64,000 nt of DNA from Cymbidium sinense (lineage: Eukaryota > Streptophyta > Magnoliopsida > Asparagales > Orchidaceae). Under the pieces are notes generated by a model that was not told the DNA's origin, searched no databases, and saw only the letters and a list, made by a program, of their open reading frames with translations. The position numbers and the translations under genes were made by a program. Below, piece by piece: positions 48,673 through 59,626 of this stretch (positions are counted from its first letter, which is position 1; each line of letters opens with the position of its first letter). The stretch lies in NCBI GenBank assembly GCA_021442155.1, contig CM038215.1, positions 7,402,976-7,466,975 on the forward strand, in the 5' to 3' direction.

Positions 48673-50431
48673 CCAAAAAACTCTAAACCCTAAATTAAAA
48701 CTTGAACCCTAAACCTAAAACCTAAACCCTAAACCTAAACCCTAAACCCTAAACCCTAAACTCCAAAACCCTAAACCCTAAACTCGAAACCCTAAATGCT
48801 CAAAACTTAAAAACCAAAGCCTAAACTAAATAAAACCTAAAAATAAAACAAATAAAAAACCTAAACCTAAATAAAATAAAAAAATAAAAATAAAACCTAA
48901 ACTAAAACCTAAACTAAAACCTAAACCTAAACCTAAACCTACACCTAAAAAAATAAATAAATAAAAACTAAAATAAAATTAAAAAATAAAAAAACCTAAA
49001 TAAAATAAAAACTAAACATAAAATAAAAATAAAATAAACCTAAAAGTAAATAAAACCTAAACATAAAAAATAAACCTAAAAATAAAACAAATTAATAAAA
49101 ACCTAAACCTTAAACTAAAATAAAATAAAATAAACAAAATAAAATAAATTAAATAGATAAATAACCTAAACCCTAATTTAAATAAAATAAAATAAACTAA
49201 AATAAACCTAAAACCTAATAACCTACTGAAGCTACCTAAATAAATAAAATTCTTCCTCTAACCAAAAACTAAAACCTAACCCTATAAACCACCTAAACCC
49301 TACTGACCTAAAATGACCCTACCCTGGTGAGCCCTAAAACCCAAAAATACTACCAGGATCTGAGCCACTGACCCTGACCACTACCATGACCACTGAAACT
49401 GAGCCCAAAACTAAACTTAAAACTAAAACCTATACTACCACAAAACCCTAAACATAAAAAACTTAAAAACCTAAATAACTAAATAAAACCCACAAAATAA
49501 AATAAATAAACTAAACTAAATAAAATAATAAAATCTAAAATAAATACTAAAATCTAAACCTAAACCTAAATAAAATAAGATTAAAAGTCAAAATAAAATA
49601 AATAAAATAAATAAAAATATGCACTAATAAAATAAAAATAAAAAAAACCTAAAAATAAATAAAACTTGTTTGTAAAATAAATATAAAATAATATAAAGTA
49701 AATAAAATTTAAACTTAAAATAAATGAAACATAAATATAAAATAAACTTAAACACTAAATTAAAAAAAATTCTAAACCTAAAATATAAATAAAATAAACA
49801 AAATAGATAAAATAAACCTAAACCTAAACTAAAGAAACTAATCTAAAATAAACAAAAACTAAACCTAAAATAAATAAAACTAAACTCGTAATCTAAATAA
49901 AATAAACTAAAATAAACTTAAACCTAAACTAAAAATAAACCCTAAAAATAAACTAAATAAAAAAACCTAAACCTAAAATAAAATAAAACCTAAACTTAAG
50001 CAAAATAAAATAACCTAAACTAAAAAATAAAATAAAATTAAACCAACTAAAAAAAATTTAATCCTAAAATAAACTAAAATATAAAATAAAGTAAAATTAA
50101 AAACTAAAATAAACTAAACCAAATAAAAATTAAAATAAACCTAAATAAGAATAAAATAAAGTAACTAAAATAAATAAAATCAACTTAATATCTTGATAAT
50201 CCTAAACCTATTATTATTTTATTTTTAAAACCTTAAACCTTAAATCTAAACTAAATCTCCAACCTTAAACCCTAAACCACAACTTAAAACTAGCGTTAAA
50301 ACCATAAACTCTAAACCTTAAACCTAAACCAAACCCTAAATAAACCCCAAACCTAAACCCACCACAAACCCTAAATCAAAAGTAACTAAATAAATTATAA
50401 AATAAACCTAAACCTAATCCAAAACCCTAAG
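48673..50431 (+). repeat. Degenerate telomere-like satellite block 10
   Basis: CCCTAAA island at 48680-48800, then AATAAA/CTAAA text with an odd interval at about 49230-49440 rich in CCTACC, CTGACC and TGAGCC words, a weak linker near 50200-50220 and a CCCTAAA-like stretch before GRP copy 8. No gene is visible. Confidence 0.9.
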
Positions 50432-50862
50432 AATGGGCAGAACCTTGATGGCAGCATCACCATCAACCAGAATTAGTCTAGATCTGGTGAAGCGGGGCGT
50501 GGCTATCAGGTGGTGGTGGGGATCTGAGGAGGGCTGGTGGATATGGAGGTGGTGGTGAACAATGGTGGTAATGGTGAGGAGCGGCAGGAGGTTACATTTG
50601 TGGTGGTCTGGAGGGAGATGAGATATCATGGTGGATTCCACTAGGGGTGGTTCTATTGGAATTGGAGAAGGCGAAGAACGTTTGATCCGATCTGTATTTA
50701 TGGGCGTGTCTTTATAGTAGAGGCGGTTCTATTTATCAGTTTTGATTGGCTCTATCGTGCTAATTTTTAGCTATTTTGTTGCTCACTAAGAAAACTTGGT
50801 GGGTTACTTGGTTGGTGAAATGAAAGAAGACATTTGAAATGAATTTTTCTCGTTAAAAAAAC
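50432..50862 (+). pseudogene. GRP 3'-end pseudogene copy 8
   Basis: Starts aatgggcagaaccttgatgg at the common boundary. The Gly-rich part keeps 'ggtggtggggatctgagg', 'ggatatggaggtggtggtg' and 'ggaggttacatttgtggtgg', with deletions. The 3'UTR is clear ('tttatagtagaggcggttct', 'gaaaacttggtgggttactt') and ends 'ctcgtt' plus seven A. The minus-strand 75-codon frame over it is a shadow. Frameshifted. Confidence 0.85.
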
Positions 50863-51275
50863 AAAAAACAAAACCATAAATCTAAACTAAAACTTGAACC
50901 CTAAAAAAAACCCTAAATTCTAAAACTTTAAACCTTAAACTAAACCCACCCTAAACCTACCACTAATCCTAAACCCAAACCCATAATATAAAATAAATAA
51001 AATAAATAAATATCTTAAACCTAAAACTGGTTTCTAAATTTTAAACATTACACCCCAAATCCTATAATCCCTAAACCCTACACTAAACTACCACCCCAAC
51101 ACTAAAAATCCCTAAACCCTAAACTAACCCAGCATAAACCACAAACCTAAACCCTAAACATAAACCACCCTAAATCCACCAAACCCTACCCTACCAAACC
51201 CTAAACTCTTAAAGTAACTAAATTAATTAAAATAAACCTAAATCCTAAAATACCCAACCTAAACTTAAACCCATG
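50863..51275 (+). repeat. Short telomere-like block between GRP 8 and 9
   Basis: About 0.4 kb of CCCTAAA, ACCCTAAA and CCACC words with only a trace of AATAAA text (50985-51020) and no linker. The unit between copies 8 and 9 has thus lost its long AATAAA block. Confidence 0.88.
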
Positions 51276-51702
51276 AATGGCAAACCTTGGCAGAACATCA
51301 TGTCAATAAGTGGCTAGATTTGATGGAGGTGGAGGTGAAGGTTATCAGTGGTGGTGGGGATCTAAGATGTTGGTGGATATATAGGTGGTTGTCGAGTAGT
51401 AATGGTTATGGAGGGAGGAGTGATGAAAGTTCTAAGGTGGTGGCGGAGACATAGCTAGATGGTGGATATCCTTCTGAGAGGTTGGGGTGTTTATAATGGG
51501 ACAACTAAAGATTACCTCATCCGATCTGGCTTATGGGCTGTGTCTTTATAGTAGAGCATCCAAGTTATCCGATTTTGATTTGCTCTTTACTAATTTTATC
51601 AACATTGTCACTTATGTCTTAGAAAATTTGGTGTGTTACTTAGTTGATGAAATCAAAAAGAAAAAAAGGTTCAATCTGAATTTGTTCTCTGTTAAAAAAA
51701 AA
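51276..51702 (+). pseudogene. GRP 3'-end pseudogene copy 9
   Basis: Starts aatggcaaaccttggcagaa. It keeps 'ggtggtggggatctaag', 'ggttatggagggaggagtga' and a good 3'UTR ('tgtctttatagtagagc', 'cttatgtcttagaaaatttg', 'gtgttacttagttgatgaaa'), ending 'ttctctgtt' plus nine A. The 78-codon frame starting at 51487 lies wholly in the 3'UTR and is not a gene. Coding part broken by deletions. Confidence 0.85.
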
Positions 51703-52860
51703 GCCAAAAATCCTAAATCTTAAATTAACCCTAAACCTAAACCTAAAACTGAAAACCTAAACCTAAACTAAATATAACCTAAAAAAAAAAAACCTAAACC
51801 AAAATAAAATAAATAAAATAAAAAATAAATATAAAAATAAACTAAAATCTTAAAAAAACTAAAAAGAAAACAAAATTACAAATAAAATAAACTACAATAA
51901 AATAAATAAAAATAAAAATAAACTAAAAATAAAAAAACCAAAATAAAATAAAACAAAACATAAAAATAAATACTTAAGATAAAATAAAATAAAAACTAAA
52001 TAAAAACCTAAACCTAAAAAATAAACCAAAAAATAAAACAAAATAATAAATAAAAAATAAAACTTAAACCCAAAACTAACAAAAAATTAAACCTAAAATA
52101 AAAATACAATAAACCTAAACCTAAACTAAAGTAAACTAAACTAAAATAAATAAAATCAACCCTTAACCTAAATTAAACTAAACCTAGACCTTATACTAAA
52201 CTAAATAAAATAAAATAAACTAAAAATAAACCTATACTTAAACTAAAAAATAAAACCTAAACATAAAGCTAAAATAAAAACCTAAAACCTAAACCTAAAA
52301 AAAGAAAATAAAAACCTAAACCTAAACCTAAAAATAAAAAATAAAACCTAACCCTAAAAATAAAATAAAATAAAACTAAGCTAAAAATAAGCCTAAACCT
52401 AAACTTAAACCAAAAAATAAACTATAGTAAAAAACCTAAACTAAATAAAATTAAAAAATAAAATAAACTAAATAAACCTAAACCTACCAATTTATGTAAT
52501 TTAAAAATAAATAAATAAATAAAATTAAAAAATTCTAACCCCAAACCCTAAACCCTAAAACTAACCCTAAACCCTAAACCCTAAACCCTAAACCTAAACC
52601 CTAAACCCTAAAACCATAAACCCTAAACCCTAAACCCTAAATCGTGAACCCCAAAACCAACAACCCTAAACCCTATACACTAAACCATAAACCTAAACCC
52701 TAAACCCTAAACCCTAAAACCTAAACTAAATATAACCAAAAAACAAAATAAATAAATAAAAATCTAAACCTAACTAAAATACAAACCTAAACCTAAACCT
52801 AATCCTAAAACTAAACCTAAAATTAAAATAAAAAATAAAAACTAAACTAAAAAAAACATA

Positions 52861-53681
52861 AAGTAACTAAAAAAATATAATAAACATAAAAATAAAAAAC
52901 CTAAATAAAATAAACCCCAAACATAAAATAATAATAAAATAACCCAAACCTAGAAACCTAAATAAAATAATAATAATAAAATATAATAAGAACTAAATAA
53001 AAACCTAAAGCTTAAAAATAAACCAAAAAAATAAAACCTAAAAAAAATAAAAAATAAAACTTAAACCCTAAACTTAAAAAAAAAACCTAAACTAAAATAA
53101 ACTAAACTTAAGTAAACAAAACCTAAACCAAAACTTAAAATAAACTAAACCAAAACCCTAAACTAAATAAAATAAACTAAATTAAAAATAAACCTAAACC
53201 TAAAATAAAAAATAAAAACTAGAATTAAACCTAAAATAAAAACATAAAACCTAAACCTAAAAACATAAAATAAAAACCTAAACCAAAAAAAAATAATAAA
53301 TAAATAAAACCTAAACCTAAAAATAAAATAAAACTAAAATAAAAATAAAACTAAAATAAAAAATAAACTTAAACCTAAACCTAAAAAATAAACTAAAATA
53401 AAAAAACCTAAACTAAAATAAATAAACATAAAATATATAAACTAAACTAAATAAAAATAAAAAATAAACCTAAATATAAAATAAATAAAGAAAAATAAAA
53501 AAACTAAATAAATCTATATATACCAGTATACCTAATTTATTTTTAAAAGAAACCCTAAGCCCTAAGCCCTAATCCTTAAACCCTAAACCCTAAATCCTAA
53601 ATCCTAAACCATAAATGTTAAACCCTAAATTTGACTCTAAACCTTAAACCTTAAACCTACAAACATAAACCCTAAACCCTA
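52861..53681 (+). repeat. 0.8-kb tandem duplication, left copy
   Basis: Starts aagtaactaaaaaaatata and ends with 'ctacaaacataaacccta'. The whole segment, including the linker and a CCCTAAA island, repeats in the adjacent right copy with only scattered substitutions and homopolymer-length changes. Confidence 0.9.
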
Positions 53682-54473
53682 AAGTAACTAAAAAAATATA
53701 ATAAACATAAAAATAGAAAACCTAAATAAAATAAAGCGCAAACATAAAATAATAATAAAATAACCCAAACCTAGAAAACCTAAATAAAATAATAATAAAA
53801 TATAATAAGAACTAAATAAAAACCTAAAGCTTAAAAATAAACCAAAAAATAAAACCTAAAAAAAAAAACTTAAACCCTAAACTTTAAAAAAAAAGCTAAA
53901 CTAAAATAAATTAAACTTAAAACAAACCTAAACCAAACTTAAAATAAACTAAACCAAAACCCTAAACTAAATAAAATAAACTAAATTAAAAATAAACCTA
54001 AACCTAAAATAAAAATAAAACTAGAATTAAACCTAAAATAAAACATAAAACCTAAACCTAAAACATAAAATAAAACCTAAACCAAAAAAAAAAATAATAA
54101 ATAAATAAAACCTAAACCTAAAAAATAAAATAAAACTAAAATAAAATAAAACTAAAATAAAAAAATAAACTTAAACCTAAACCTAAAAAATAAACTAAAA
54201 TAAAAAAACCTAAACTAAAATAAATAAACATAAAATATATAAACTAAACTAAATGAAACTAAAAAATAAACCTAAATAAAAAAATAAATAAAGAAAAATA
54301 AAAAAACTAAATAAATCTATATATACCAGTATACCTAATTTATTTTTAAAAGAAACCCTAAGCCCTAAACCCTAATCCCTAAACCCTAAACCCTAAATCC
54401 TAAATCCTAAACCCTAAATGTTAAACCCTAAATTTGACCCTAAACCTTAAACCTTAAACCTACAACCATAAAC
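53682..54473 (+). repeat. 0.8-kb tandem duplication, right copy
   Basis: Starts with the same aagtaactaaaaaaatata and follows the left copy to 'cttaaacctacaaccataaa'. It is about 30 bp shorter through shorter A-runs. Far more similar to its neighbour than any other two satellite units in the window, hence a recent event. Confidence 0.9.
54325..54342 (+). repeat. Satellite linker motif in duplicated unit
   Basis: accagtatacctaattta, identical to the version at 53522-53539 in the left copy of the duplication and a diverged form of the common linker. Confidence 0.72.
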
Positions 54474-55873
54474 CTACAACCCTAAGCCCTAAACCCTAAA
54501 TCCTAAACCCTAAACCATAAACCCTAACCTTAACCCTAAACCTTAAAACCTAAACCCTAAACCCTAAAACCCTAAACTCTAAAATTTTAAGTAACCCTAA
54601 ACCCTAAACCCTAAACCCCTAGAAACCCTAAACTCTAATGCCTAATCATTAAACCCTAAACCCTAAACTAACCCTAAACCCTATACTATAACCTGAACCA
54701 TGGACCTAAAAACTAAACCATAAACACTAAATGCTAAACCCTAAACCCTAAACCCTAAACCCTAACAACCCTACACCCTAAAGCTAAAACATTAAACCCT
54801 AAACCCTAAAATCTAAAAAACCCTGAACCTTAAACCCTAAACCCTATTCCCTAACCCTAAACCCTAAACTCTAAAAGCATAAACCCAAGACCCTAAACCC
54901 TAAACCCTAAACCCTAAACCCTAAACCATAAACCCTAAATAATAAACATAAAATAAATAAAACCTAAACCCTAAACTAAATAAAATAAATTAAATTAAAA
55001 ATAAACCTAAGCCTAAACTAAAAAGTAAAGCATAAAAATAAACTTAAAATAAAAACCTAGAACCTAAACATAAAAAAATAAAATAAAAACTTAAACCTAA
55101 AAATAAAAAATAAAACCTAAACTTAAAAAACTAAACTGAAAAATAAACATAAACCTAAACCTAAACCTAAAAAATAAGATAAAAAACCTAAACATAAATA
55201 AATAAACCTAGAATAAATAAACTGAACTAAATAATAGTAAAAATTAAACCTAAATAAAAAATAAACTAAAATAAACTAAAATAAATACAAAATAAACTAA
55301 GTAAACTAAATAAAGTTAAACAAACTGGTTTGCTTAATTTTTTTTAAAAAACCTAAAATATAAACTAACCTTAAACCCTAAACCATAAACCCTAAACCCC
55401 AAATCCTAAACCCTAAATCCTAATCCAAACCTAAACCCTAAACTCTAAACTAACCCTAAACCCTAAACCATAAAAACCATAAACCCTAATGTCTAACCTT
55501 AAACCCTGAACCCTAAACCCAATTCCCTAAACCCTAAGTTAACCCTAAACCCTAAACCCTAAATAGTAAACCCTATAAACCCTAAACCCTAAAGCCTAAA
55601 TACTAAACCCTAAACTCTAAACCCTAAAAAACCTTAAACCCTATACCCTAATCCCTAACTCTAAACCCTAAACCCTAAAAAAGCAAAAACCCTAAAACCT
55701 AAAATGCTAAACTCATAACCCTAAACTCTAAACCTTAAACCCTAAATCCTAAACCCTAAACCCTAAACCCTAAACCCTAAACCCTAAACCCAAGCTTAAA
55801 GTTACTAAATAAATTAAAAAAATAAACCAAAACCCTAAAACCTAATAAACCTAAACATAAACCTCAACCATAA

Positions 55874-56350
55874 AATGGACTAAACCGACAGAAACATCAC
55901 CAACCAGTACGCCTAGATCTCAAGGTGGAGGCAAAGGTGGAGGTGGTGGTTATCACAAGGGTGGTGGGGGATCTGAAGGTGCTAGTGGATATGAAGGTGG
56001 TTGTCAGAGCTGTGGTGTTTATGGAGGCAGGAGGAGCGACAGGGTTTACGTCCATGGTGGTGACGAAAGGAGAGATCGGGGATATGATTGTGGATCCAGC
56101 TACTCGAGAGGCCAGGGTGGTTCTGATGGGAACTAAGGAAACTACAGAACAACCAATCCAATTTTCTATTTATTGTAGTGTGACATTATAATAGAGATGA
56201 TTCTAGTATTCTAGGATTTTTGATTTAGTCTATCGTGCTGAATTTTGATCTATATTAACGCTTGTGTCTTAGAAAACTTGGTGTGTTACTTGGTTTATGA
56301 AATCAAAAAGAAGAAATGTCGAATCTAAATTTATTCTCTATTAAAAAAAA
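55874..56350 (+). pseudogene. GRP 3'-end pseudogene copy 10
   Basis: The RRM end is damaged, with a frameshift near 55900. From about 55900 the GRP frame is open for 78 codons: SQGGGKGGGGGYHKGGGG, GASGYEGG, YGGRRSDRVYVHGGD, RRDRGYDCGSSYSRG and QGGSDGN, ending at the stop 56134-56136. It is the copy with the longest uninterrupted Gly-rich tail. The 3'UTR has 'gtcttagaaaacttggtgtg' and 'gaaatcaaaaagaagaaatg' and ends 'ctctatt' plus eight A, then 'ccaaaaaacctaaaccct'. It lacks a start codon and most of the RRM, so it is not a gene. An 88-codon frame starting at 55925 is a shadow in another frame. Confidence 0.87.
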
Positions 56351-59300
56351 CCAAAAAACCTAAACCCTAAATTAAAACTTGAACCCTAAACCTAAAATCT
56401 AAACCATAAACCCTAAACTAAAACTTGAACCCTAAACCTAAAAGATAAACCCTAAACCCTAAAAGCCCTAAACCCAAAACCCTAAATCCTAGACCCTCAA
56501 CCCTAAACCCTAAACCCTAAAACCCTAAACCTTAAACCTAAACCCTAAAACCTAAATCTTTAATCGTAAATCATAAACCTAAACCCTAAATCCTAAACCA
56601 TAAACCCCAAACCCTAAAACCTAAACCCTAAACCCTAAAAAGCTAAAAACCTAAACCTAAACTAAATAGAACCTAAAAATAAAATAAAAAAAATCTAAAC
56701 AAAAATAAAATAAAAAATAAAAAAAATAAAAACATAAACAAAAACCAAAACCTCAAAAGAAATTAAAATAATAAATAGAAAATAAACTAAACTAAACTAA
56801 AAAATAAAAAAATGTAAATAAAATAAAAATAAACATATAATAAAAATAAACTAAACCAAAATTAAATAAAATAAAAACTAAATAAAAATCTAAACCTAAA
56901 ATCCAAAATCAAGAAATAAAACCTAAAAATAAATAAAAAATAAAACATAAACCTGAAACTATAAAAAAAATACCTAAACCTAAAATAAAAATAAAATAAA
57001 GCTAATCCTAAACTAAAATAAACTAAACTAGAATAAATAAAACCTAAACCTAAACCAAAACCTAAACCTAAACTAAATAAAATAAAATAAACTAAAAATA
57101 AACCTAAACCTAATCTAAAAAATAAAACCTAAAAATAAAAACCTAAAACCTAAACCTAAAAATAAAAAATAAAACCAAAACCTAAAAAAATAAATAAAAA
57201 TAGAACTAAACTTAAAAATAGACCTAAACTTAAACCTAAACTTAAAAAAATAAATAAAATTAAAAAACCTTAAGTAAAATAAATAAACAAAACATAAATA
57301 AACTAAACTAAATAAAAATGAAAATAAACCTAAATAAACCTAAACCTAAGTTAAAACAAATAAACTAAACTAAATAAGCAAAACCTAAAAATAAAAACAA
57401 AACTAAATAAATAAACTAAACCAAATTAAACTAAAATAAACTAAAATAAACCTAAACCTAAGCCTAAAACCTAAATTAAACAAACCTAAACCTAAATAAA
57501 AAAAGTAAAGTAAAATAAAATAAACTTAACATAAATTAAATAAACCTAAACCAACACCTTAACCTAAACCTAAACTTAAACTAAAAATAAATAAACTAAA
57601 AATAAATAAACCTAAACTAAATAAACTAAATAAAAAATTAAAAAAAAATAAACCTAAACCTAAACCTAAATTAAACTAAATAAGTAAACCTAAACTAAAA
57701 TAAAAAAATTAACCTAAACCTAAAATGAAACCTAAACCTAAATAAAAACCTAAACCTAAAACCTAAATAAAAATAAACCCAAACCTAAATAAACCTAATA
57801 AACCTAAACTAAAATAAACATAAACTAAAACTAAATAAAATAAAGTAAATAAACCTAAACCTAAATAAAATAAACCTAAACTAAATAAACCTAAACCTAA
57901 ATAAAACATAAACCTAAACCTAAACCTAAACTAAATAAACTTATACCTAAACTAAAAATAAACCTATACTAAATTAAACTAAACCAAATAAAACCTAAAT
58001 AAACCTAAACTAAATAAACCTAAACCTAAACCTAAACTTAAACTAAATAAAAAATAAACTAAATAACTAAATAAAATAAGCCTAAACCTAAATAAACTAA
58101 CCTAAACTAAACTAAATAAATAAACTGAATAAAACCTAAAATCTAAATTAAAATAAAATAAATAAATAAATAATCTAAACTAAACATAAAACTAAACCTA
58201 AACCTAAAAATAAATTAAACTAAACTAAATTAAACTAAATAAAACCTAAAACTAAACTAGATAAATAAACTAAATAAAATAAACTAAATAAACTAAACTA
58301 AAGAAGTAATCCTAAACCTAAATAAAAATAAAAATAAAACCTAAACCTTAACCAAAACCTAAACCTAAACTTAAACATAAACCTAAACTAAATTAAAACC
58401 TAAACCTAAACCAAACCTAAACTAGATAAACCTAAACCAAAACCTAAAGCTAAACCTAAACAAAAGTAAATAAACTAAAATAATATAACCTAAATAAACC
58501 TAAACCTAAACTAAACTAAACTAAAAATACAATAAACTAAACTAAAAATCAACTAAATAAACTAAACTAAATAAATAAACCTAAACCTAAACTAAACTAA
58601 AATAAACTAAAATAGAACTAAACTAAATAAAATAAACCTAAACCTAAACCTAAACTTAAACTAAATAAATAAACTAAAATAAAATAAACTAAATAAACCT
58701 AAACCTAAACTAAGTAAATAAAATAAATAAATTAAATAAACTAAATAAAAGAAACTAAAATAAACCTAAACTAAATAAACTAAAATAAATAAACCTAAGA
58801 CCTAAACCTAAACCTAAACCTAAACCTAAACCTAAACTGAACTAAACTAAACTAAAATAAATAAAATAAACCTAAACCTAAACTAAATAAAATAAACCTA
58901 AATTAAACTAAATTAAACTAAATAAAACCTAAAATAAACATAAACCTAAACCTAAACCTAAACCTAAAACATAAACTAATATAAACCTAAACCTAAACCT
59001 AAACCTAATGAAACTAAACCCTAAATCAAAACCTAAACTTAAACCTATACATAACCTTAAACCTAAATAAATAAACTAAACTAAACTAAACTAAAATAAA
59101 CCTAACAAAACCAAAAATAAATAATTCTAAACCTAAACCTAAAATTAACATAAACCTAAACCTAAAATAAACCTAAAAAAAAAAAATAAACATAAACCTA
59201 AACCTAAACTAGGCTAAATAAATGTTAACCTAAATAAAATAAAACTAAATAAACCTAAACCTAAATAAACTAAATAAACTAAACTAAATAAAAATAAACC

Positions 59301-59626
59301 TAATCCTAAACAAACATAAAATAAAAATAAACCTAAACCTAAACCTAAAACTAATGAAATAAACTAAAATAAATAAACTAAACAAAATAAACTAAAATAA
59401 ATAAACCTAAACTTAAACCTAAATCTAAACCTAAACCTAAATAAACCTAAACTAACTAAATAAACTAAAAAACCTAAACCTAATAAACTAAATAAACCTA
59501 AACTAATCATTAACCTAAACTAAACTAAAAAATAAAACCTAAACTAAACTAAACTAAAATAAACCTAAACTAAACCTAAACCTGAACCTAAAATAAATAA
59601 ACTAAACTAAACTAAATAAATAAACC
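56351..59626 (+). repeat. Degenerate telomere-like satellite block 12
   Basis: CCCTAAA island at 56355-56640, then a long tract to 59626 in which the heptamer nearly disappears. From about 57300 the text is AAACCT hexamers, CTAAA pentamers and AAATAAA, more regular than elsewhere and without linker or GRP segments. It ends sharply at the LTR of gypsy C. Confidence 0.92.

Larger units (their letters stand above)
51703..55873 (+). repeat. Degenerate telomere-like satellite block 11
   Basis: A 4.2-kb block with CCCTAAA islands at about 52540-52720, 53555-53680, 54350-54940 and 55350-55800 and AATAAA/CTAAA text between them. Linker motifs lie at 52486-52502, 53522-53539, 54325-54342 and 55324-55340. 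The CCCTAAA islands here include the purest telomere-like runs in the window (for example 54895-54935 and 55750-55790). No gene is visible. Confidence 0.93.

Noticed and set aside
51487..51723. A 78-codon frame overlapping GRP copy 9
   Set aside because: It lies in the 3'UTR part of the pseudogene; equivalent frames are absent from the sister copies.
54895..54940. A genuine chromosome end or active telomere in the window
   Set aside because: Even the purest runs hold only a few exact heptamers before variants appear, and gypsy DNA lies on both sides. This is interstitial or subtelomeric degenerate repeat.
55925..56191. Plus-strand frames rich in Val/Met/Glu over GRP copies (6697-7026, 35259-35510, 55925-56191)
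   Set aside because: They read the GGT/GGA repeats in a shifted frame (GTG, GAG, ATG). The GRP frame gives the recognisable RRM end and Gly/Tyr/Arg tail.
5454..59626. CRISPR-like or minisatellite array with regular spacers
   Set aside because: There is no fixed repeat/spacer alternation; units are telomere-derived words with irregular lengths, in a plant genome.
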